Positions 59,499-64,000 of a stretch of DNA of 64,000 bases are shown in pieces. Where the stretch lies: positions 806,001 to 870,000 of the forward strand of contig NZ_CP195106.1 of the NCBI RefSeq assembly GCF_051175385.1, given 5' to 3'. The DNA comes from Tundrisphaera lichenicola (GTDB lineage: Bacteria > Planctomycetota > Planctomycetia > Isosphaerales > Isosphaeraceae). Below the pieces are notes generated by a model. It did not search any database. It worked only from the letters and a program-made list of their open reading frames with translations, and was not told the origin of the DNA. The position numbers were made by a program, and so were the translations under genes. Numbering within the stretch: the stretch's first letter is position 1; every line of letters begins with the position of its first letter.

Positions 59499-60068
59499 TC
59501 AGGTCGAATCGGCCTCGGAGATGGCGTCTCGGAGCCAGGCCCGGGCGTAGGTCCAGTGGCGGTAAGCGCTTGCACGGGACAGCCCGAGAGCGGCGGCCGC
59601 GTCCTCGATCGACAGCCCGGCGAAGTGGCGGAGTTCGACCAGCCGGCAGGCGACCGGATCCTCGGCGGCAAAACGGGTGAGGGCGGCATCGAGGGCGAGC
59701 AGTCGCTCGTCCGCTGCCCCAAGCTCGGCCGGGACATCGGGGAGAACGACCCGGCGATGGCGGCCGCCGTGTTTCTCGGTCCGCTTCCTACGGGCGGCGT
59801 CGACCAGGATTCGACGCATCGCTTCCGCGGCCGCCGCGAAGAAGTGCCCTCGATTCTCCCAACGGATCTCGCCGGCGGGATCGACAAGCCGGAGGTACGC
59901 CTCGTGGACAAGGGCCGTCGGCTGAAGTGTCTGGACGGGAGACTCGGCGGCCATGCGAGCAGCGGCGAGTTTCCGCAACTCGTCATAGACGAGCGGGAGG
60001 AGCTGAGCCGTGGCTCGCCGGTCACCGGTCGCGGCGGCATCCAGGAGTTGAGTGATCTCGGGCCTCAT
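59499..60068 (-). CDS. ECF sigma factor (PF07638 type) upstream of the kinase
   Basis: This is a 189-residue sigma factor. Region 2: LLPLVYDELRKLAAARMAAESPVQTLQPTALVHEAYLRLVD, the planctomycete PF07638 signature; region 4: DPVACRLVELRHFAGLSIEDAAAALGLSRASAYRHWTYARAWLRDAI. The stop is 73 bp before the kinase start, same strand, a typical ECF-kinase pair. In such pairs the kinase is thought to control the sigma factor, possibly by phosphorylation; no anti-sigma gene is present. Start ATG 60068. Confidence 0.93.
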   Translation of the reverse strand: MRPEITQLLDAAATGDRRATAQLLPLVYDELRKLAAARMAAESPVQTLQPTALVHEAYLRLVDPAGEIRWENRGHFFAAAAEAMRRILVDAARRKRTEKHGGRHRRVVLPDVPAELGAADERLLALDAALTRFAAEDPVACRLVELRHFAGLSIEDAAAALGLSRASAYRHWTYARAWLRDAISEADST

Positions 60069-60957
60069 AGTGCCAGTCTACCGGATCCGACAAGCCCAGT
60101 CGCCCTACCGGCGGATGATGACGGCCCCAGGACTCGTCGAGGAATTCCATCGGCCGAGTTGCTCCGTGCGTCCGCGCGTAAAATCGGTGTCGGTGAATAA
60201 TCTGTGTCAGTATTTTCGCCTTCCTCGGACGACTCGTGGGCGTCTTTCGACTTGGGGGCCGAGCTTTCCCGCCAGGGTCTCAGCCCGGACCGATCTCTTC
60301 AGGGGCAAGCCAAAGCGTCTTTCTGATGTTGGATTTGATGGTGATATTGATAATCCTTAACGCGTAGAGGGTTGTTTGGATGATACGATCGGGAGTACTA
60401 GAGAATCGCGAACGGCGTGCCTAGATTGATACCGACTCTCACTCGACGGGCCGCTTCAGATTCCGAGCTGAAGCGTGCAATGCGTGTGATAATTCCGGTC
60501 ACGAATCCCCGAAACTCTCAGGGAAACGCTTTCGTGTTGAACGCCCAAATTCGGCCAAACCTCCTCGTCCGCCAAGGCTTGACATCGGATGACAATAGGA
60601 CTTCACGCGCGATACTCTACATCGGAACGAACCCATTCTTGGCGTGGGAACGAACCCATTTTTGGCGTGGGAACGAACCTACTTCTTGGGACGAGATATG
60701 CCGGAACGAACCCATTTGGTGACCCGGCGAGATTTGTAAGATGTTTTGGATGAAGGGGATGGGGGAATGGTGTTCTCCTGGCGAGTCTCCCTTCTTCGGC
60801 GGAACGGACCCATCCAGAGCACGCGATCCACCAGGACGGTTCCTTCGAGCCCGAAATCGTTCGGACTTGGCACTTGCTGGCGGTTCGACGGTTGTCTATA
60901 GTGAAGAAAGTTTGGGCCCGGATTTCGATCGAGGTCGTCGATGAGGGAGGTCGAGCC
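60069..60957. other. Long non-coding region with 23-bp tandem repeats
   Basis: These 889 bp contain no supported gene. Around 60330-60560 the sequence is less GC-rich than its surroundings. The tandem repeat block is at 60624-60719. A frame through the repeats (60417-60722) is repeat-driven and I reject it as a gene. The promoter of the GTG-starting gene at 60958 is expected near the right end. Confidence 0.5.
60624..60719. repeat. Tandem 23-bp repeat, GGAACGAACCC family
   Basis: Three copies begin at 60624, 60647 and 60670, exactly 23 bp apart, each starting GGAACGAACC and continuing with a TTGG stretch; a fourth partial copy, GGAACGAACCCATTTGG, is at 60703-60719. The motif resembles the pair at 36853-36916. 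Confidence 0.85.
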
Positions 60958-62604
60958 GTGAAAGAGTTGGACAAGCCGATCGGGCGGGTCTGGCGTCGGT
61001 TGCGGTTGCAGCGGTTCCTGACCTCGACGGTCTGGTGCCTTGCGGCGGGCCTGGCGCTGGCGACGGTGGTCCTGGGGGTCGAGAAGCTGGGGCAGGTCCC
61101 GGTCCCGGGGGCGTCCTGGTGGCCGTTCGCGATCGCCGGCGGGCTTTCGCTGGTCGTCGCCGGGCTGATCGCGGCGTTTACGGGGCCGGATCGGACCGAC
61201 GCGGCGGTGGCCCTCGATCGGGCCTTCGGGCTCAATGAGCGGCTGAGCACCGCCCTGACGCTCCCCGAGAACCTCCGCGAGACACACGCCGGCCGGGCCC
61301 TGATCTCCGACGCGATCCGACATGTGGCCGATCTCGACGTGACCGACCGGTTCGGGCTCTCGATCCCCCGACGCGCCTGGGTTCCGATCGTCCCGGTCCT
61401 CCTGGCGGGGGTCATCACACTGGTCCCCGAATGGTCGAGGCAAGCGGCCGCGATCGCCAAGGCGTCGACGACCACCAAGGCCGACGCCAAGGCGGTCGTC
61501 AAGTCGTCGGAGACCCTCGGCCGGAAGATGGCCGAGCAACGCAAGCAGATGGACAAGCAGAAGTTCGCCGAGGCCGAGCGGCTCCTGGCCGAGGTCGAGA
61601 AGGCCGCCAACGAACTGGCCAAGGCCCCGCCCGCCCAGAAAGACAAGGCGATGATGGAGCTGAACAAGCTCACCGACGCCCTGAAGGACCGGCAGAAGCA
61701 ACTCGGCTCGCCCGAGCAGGTCAACCGCCAGCTCCAGCAGCTCAAGGAGATGTCCAGCAACGGCCCGGCCGACGACTTCAACAAGGCCCTGTCGAAAGGG
61801 GACTTCGAGAAGGCTTCCAACGAGATGAAGCAGCTCAAGGATAAGCTCCTCTCGGGCAAGATGTCCGAGAAGGAGAAGGAGGATCTCAAGAAGCAGATCC
61901 AGGAGATGAGCCAGCAGCTCCAGAAGCTGGCGAACCTCGACGAACGCAAGAAGCAACTGGAAGAGGCCAAGAAGAACGGCGGGCTCTCGCAGGAGCAGTT
62001 CGACAAGGAGATGGCCAAGCTGAACGACCAGTCCAAGAACCTGGAGAAGCTCCAGAAGATGGCCCAGCAACTGGCCAAGGCCGGCGAGGCCATGGAGAAG
62101 GGGGACGCCAAGAAGGCCGCCGAAGCCCTGGGGATGAGCGAGCAGCAGCTCCAGAAGATGGCGCAGGAACTTGCCGAGCTTCAGTCGCTCGACTCGGCCC
62201 TGGCCGAACTCCAGGATGCCAAGAATGGCATGAACGGCGAAGGTCAGGACGGGATGAACCAGTTCGGCGACGGCTTCAACCAGCTCGGTCAGAACACCAA
62301 TCGTCGGAACCAGGGCGACGGCATGGGCAATCGAGGGATCGGCGATGGCGACCGGGCCGAGGCCCCCGACGATACCGCCTCTTACAACACCCGATCCAAG
62401 AATCAGTACACCAAGGGGGCCGCGGTAATCGAGGGGACCGCCCCGCCGACCACCCAGTCCAAGGGGCTCTCGACCATCTCGATCCAGGGCGAGATCGAGA
62501 CCAACGCCGGCTCGGCCGCCGATGCCCTGACCAATCAGAAGATCCCCAAGAGCGTCGAGAAGCACATCCGAGGCTACTTCGACCAGATCAACAAGGGGCA
62601 GTGA
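60958..62604 (+). CDS. Membrane protein with long Gln/Lys-rich coiled coil (DUF4175-like)
   Basis: This is a 548-residue protein. GTG 60958 follows GGGAGGTCGAGCC and gives VKELDKPIGRVWRRLRLQ; the frame is open to 60874, but that lacks a ribosome-binding site. Two membrane helices at about 20-75 (LTSTVWCLAAGLALATVVLG and WWPFAIAGGLSLVVAGLIAAF) and another near 145 precede a very long charged coiled coil (about 175-430) dominated by Lys, Gln, Glu and Met. This layout resembles the DUF4175-like proteins that often accompany MoxR/DUF58/vWA clusters; none of those is visible here. The C-terminus is Asn/Gly/Thr-rich. Function unknown. Confidence 0.78.
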   Translation: MKELDKPIGRVWRRLRLQRFLTSTVWCLAAGLALATVVLGVEKLGQVPVPGASWWPFAIAGGLSLVVAGLIAAFTGPDRTDAAVALDRAFGLNERLSTALTLPENLRETHAGRALISDAIRHVADLDVTDRFGLSIPRRAWVPIVPVLLAGVITLVPEWSRQAAAIAKASTTTKADAKAVVKSSETLGRKMAEQRKQMDKQKFAEAERLLAEVEKAANELAKAPPAQKDKAMMELNKLTDALKDRQKQLGSPEQVNRQLQQLKEMSSNGPADDFNKALSKGDFEKASNEMKQLKDKLLSGKMSEKEKEDLKKQIQEMSQQLQKLANLDERKKQLEEAKKNGGLSQEQFDKEMAKLNDQSKNLEKLQKMAQQLAKAGEAMEKGDAKKAAEALGMSEQQLQKMAQELAELQSLDSALAELQDAKNGMNGEGQDGMNQFGDGFNQLGQNTNRRNQGDGMGNRGIGDGDRAEAPDDTASYNTRSKNQYTKGAAVIEGTAPPTTQSKGLSTISIQGEIETNAGSAADALTNQKIPKSVEKHIRGYFDQINKGQ

Positions 62605-62634
62605 GCCGGCCACCCGCGCCTGGGTAGGTGACAT

Positions 62635-62683
62635 CGAGCCTTCGAGGTCCGCCGGGCTTGCCCTGATGGATCTCGAAGGCTCG
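62635..62683. terminator. Bidirectional terminator between convergent genes
   Basis: CGAGCCTTCGAG at 62635-62646 is perfectly complementary to CTCGAAGGCTCG at 62672-62683, with a 25-nt loop that is itself GC-rich. It lies between the stops of the coiled-coil gene (62604) and the HAF gene (62707). Confidence 0.65.
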
Positions 62684-62706
62684 GCGTCGGTTCGAGGCGG
62701 GTTGCC

Positions 62707-63756
62707 TCAGGGCTTGGTCGGATCGGGCCTGGGCTTCTCCTCCTCCTCGGCCTTCTCCGTCGTCCCGGCGATCTGGCGATGATTGTTGATGGCGGTCGCC
62801 CCGACCAGGTTGGGGCCTCCCTCGCGGATCAGGCGGAGGTGGCCGTTCTCGAAGAGGAACGCGTCGGGGCCGATGTCCGACCCGTTGGGTCCGTCGACCA
62901 TCCCGACGATCACGCCCGAGTCATTGACGGCCATCGCCTCCGACCGGGCATAGCCCGTCGGCAGATCCAGCGTCTTGAGGCCGCCGTCTCGGGTCCAGAG
63001 CACGGCTCGCCTGGTGCCGTCGTCCGGGTAGCGAAGCCCGACCACCGTGCCCGAGTTGTTGACACCCCGAGGGATGAGCGAGCTGGGAGTCCCGAAGTCC
63101 TCGCGGGACCATCGGCCGTCCTCCGTCCGGCTCCAGAGGCAGGGGATCGAACCGTCCACCCCGGCGACGAATCGGCCGTCGCCGCTGATCGGGACGACCT
63201 GGGAGCCGAGCGGGCCGGACTGGGGCAGGGCGGTCGCCTTCCATTCGTCGCCGACTCGATCCCAGACGCAGGCCCGGGATCGGTTGGCGCCCACGGAGAA
63301 GCCGCTGATACGCTTGCCGTCGCGCGTGACCCCGGAGGCGAAGGAGGATGCGTCGCCCGGCAACGTGCCGAGGCCCCGGATCCCGCCGGCCTCGTCCCAG
63401 AGGAACGCCTGGTTTCTCATCGGGACGGGGGCCCCCGGGGTGGAGGGCTTGCCCGCGTGCCCCACGACGATGCCGTCGTCGCTGACCGCGGCCGGGAAGG
63501 TCGCGGTGTAGCCCTTCAGGAGCGGCAGGACGACCTTGGACTGGCCCCGCAGGAAGAACGGCCTCTGGCCGATCACGCCGGGATATTTGTCGTCCTCGAC
63601 CCACTCGAAGCCGGTGATATCGCCGCGCTCGTTGAGGCCCGTCACGCTGACGTCATCGGCCTCCGTCGAGATGAACTGATAGGGGCGTGGTGGGTCCTCG
63701 GGCCCGACGATCGAGGGAAAGGCCAGCGAGCCCAGCACGAGCAGGAGGCTAGACAT
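62707..63756 (-). CDS. Exported HAF-repeat protein
   Basis: This is a 349-residue exported protein with a signal peptide (MSSLLLVLGSLAFPSIVGPE). The body contains about six repeats of the 'HAF' type: AFLWDEAGGIRGLGTLPGD followed by ASGVTRDGKRISGFS; ACVWDRVGDEWKATALP...VVPISGDGRFVAGV; AVLWTRDGGLKTLDLPTGYARSEAMAVNDSGVIVGM; and a final AINNHRQIAGT. A beta-propeller or similar repeat fold is expected. It is 30 bp after the diadenylate cyclase stop on the same strand, so they may be cotranscribed. Function unknown. Confidence 0.82.
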   Translation of the reverse strand: MSSLLLVLGSLAFPSIVGPEDPPRPYQFISTEADDVSVTGLNERGDITGFEWVEDDKYPGVIGQRPFFLRGQSKVVLPLLKGYTATFPAAVSDDGIVVGHAGKPSTPGAPVPMRNQAFLWDEAGGIRGLGTLPGDASSFASGVTRDGKRISGFSVGANRSRACVWDRVGDEWKATALPQSGPLGSQVVPISGDGRFVAGVDGSIPCLWSRTEDGRWSREDFGTPSSLIPRGVNNSGTVVGLRYPDDGTRRAVLWTRDGGLKTLDLPTGYARSEAMAVNDSGVIVGMVDGPNGSDIGPDAFLFENGHLRLIREGGPNLVGATAINNHRQIAGTTEKAEEEEKPRPDPTKP

Positions 63757-63786
63757 GGAGGTCCTTTGGGGGAGGTTGGATCGAGT

Positions 63787-64000
63787 TCAGAGGACGTCGC
63801 CGTGACGTCCTCGGGGCTTCTGGATGTCGGTGAGCAGCCGCCCTCGACGGAAGATCGAGACGGTGCCGGTCGATTGCGAGACGCAGAGGGCCAGGGCGTT
63901 GGTGTTGACGGTCACGGCGGCCGCGGCTTCGTGGCGGGTCCCCAGGCCCTGGGCCAGGGGCTCTTCCAGCTTCGCCACGGGGACCAGATAACGCCCCGCG
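63787..64000 (-). CDS. Diadenylate cyclase (DAC domain), C-terminal part
   Basis: The gene runs off the right edge, so its 5' end is not visible. The visible residues, from GRYLVPVAKLEEPLAQGLG on, include GTRHEAA (the ATP/metal-binding RHR-type motif), NALALCVSQSTGTVSIFRRGRLL, and a short basic tail (QKPRGRHGDVL). DAC domains join two ATP to cyclic di-AMP, a signal for osmolyte and cell-wall control. The preceding DGA motif and the membrane or DNA-binding parts that would separate CdaA from DisA lie outside the window. Confidence 0.85.
   Translation of the reverse strand, partial: AGRYLVPVAKLEEPLAQGLGTRHEAAAAVTVNTNALALCVSQSTGTVSIFRRGRLLTDIQKPRGRHGDVL

Noticed and set aside
60417..60722. Frame of 101 codons running through the 23-bp repeats
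   Set aside because: Much of its coding appearance comes from translating the tandem repeat; no start context or motif supports it.
1..64000. tRNA, rRNA, CRISPR array or prophage structural genes
   Set aside because: I looked in the intergenic regions for tRNA T-arm-like motifs, spaced identical repeats and phage capsid or tail features and found none that held up.

Overview
The window is GC-rich bacterial DNA with densely packed genes on both strands. It most resembles a planctomycete, probably of the Isosphaeraceae/Gemmataceae side. The reasons are four separate DUF1559 pseudopilin-like proteins, an ECF sigma factor next to a serine/threonine kinase, an ECF sigma factor fused to a membrane adaptor, a PEP-CTERM secreted protein, a TIGR02996 protein, sulfatase genes and many small lipoproteins. 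The phylum call rests on family knowledge, not on a marker-gene tree. I found no rRNA, tRNA, CRISPR array or clear prophage.

Layout. 1-5 kb: the end of an isochorismatase-like hydrolase, a secreted carboxypeptidase-regulatory-domain protein, a DUF5009 acyltransferase-like membrane protein, and the first DUF1559/lipoprotein pair. 5-14 kb: a MATE exporter, the ECF-HlyD fusion, a GT2 glycosyltransferase, a secreted alpha/beta hydrolase and a GT39-like membrane protein. 14-21 kb: a membrane serine/threonine kinase, an ATP-dependent DNA ligase and its ligase-associated exonuclease (separated by a divergent diguanylate cyclase), and a sugar-phosphate-isomerase-like protein. 21-30 kb: a trypsin-like protease, a Nudix hydrolase, the second DUF1559/lipoprotein pair, ilvE, a LolCD-type exporter and lysS. 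30-38 kb: YitT, an S10 carboxypeptidase, a TPM-HbpS fusion, a general stress protein, the third DUF1559/lipoprotein pair, an erythrin-VIT1 (MbfA-like) metal exporter and a PEP-CTERM protein. 38-44.6 kb is the most disturbed part: a sulfatase remnant, the fourth DUF1559/lipoprotein pair, a DUF3313 lipoprotein, a large serine recombinase with an apparently extended C-terminus, and a lower-GC orphan membrane protein.

44.6-51 kb: a sulfatase, a TIGR02996 protein and an ECF42-type operon (sigma factor, two DGPF/YciI proteins, DUF1579, DoxX-like). 51-56.3 kb: a DegT/DnrJ aminotransferase, then a tightly coupled operon of a hybrid histidine kinase and two RlaP-like (PF10127) nucleotidyltransferases with start/stop overlaps. 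56.4-60 kb: an ArsR remnant, and an ECF sigma factor followed by a serine/threonine kinase carrying a 21-residue leucine-rich repeat array. 60-64 kb: a non-coding stretch with 23-bp tandem repeats, a coiled-coil membrane protein, a HAF-repeat protein and the end of a diadenylate cyclase.

The strongest candidates for something undescribed are the histidine kinase/double-nucleotidyltransferase operon, the one-to-one pairing of DUF1559 proteins with small lipoproteins, and the recombinase locus, where a terminator and one arm of an inverted repeat lie inside the annotated reading frame. Two dispersed repeat families are also visible: a palindromic GTAGGGC...GCCCTAC element and a GGAACGAACCC-type repeat.
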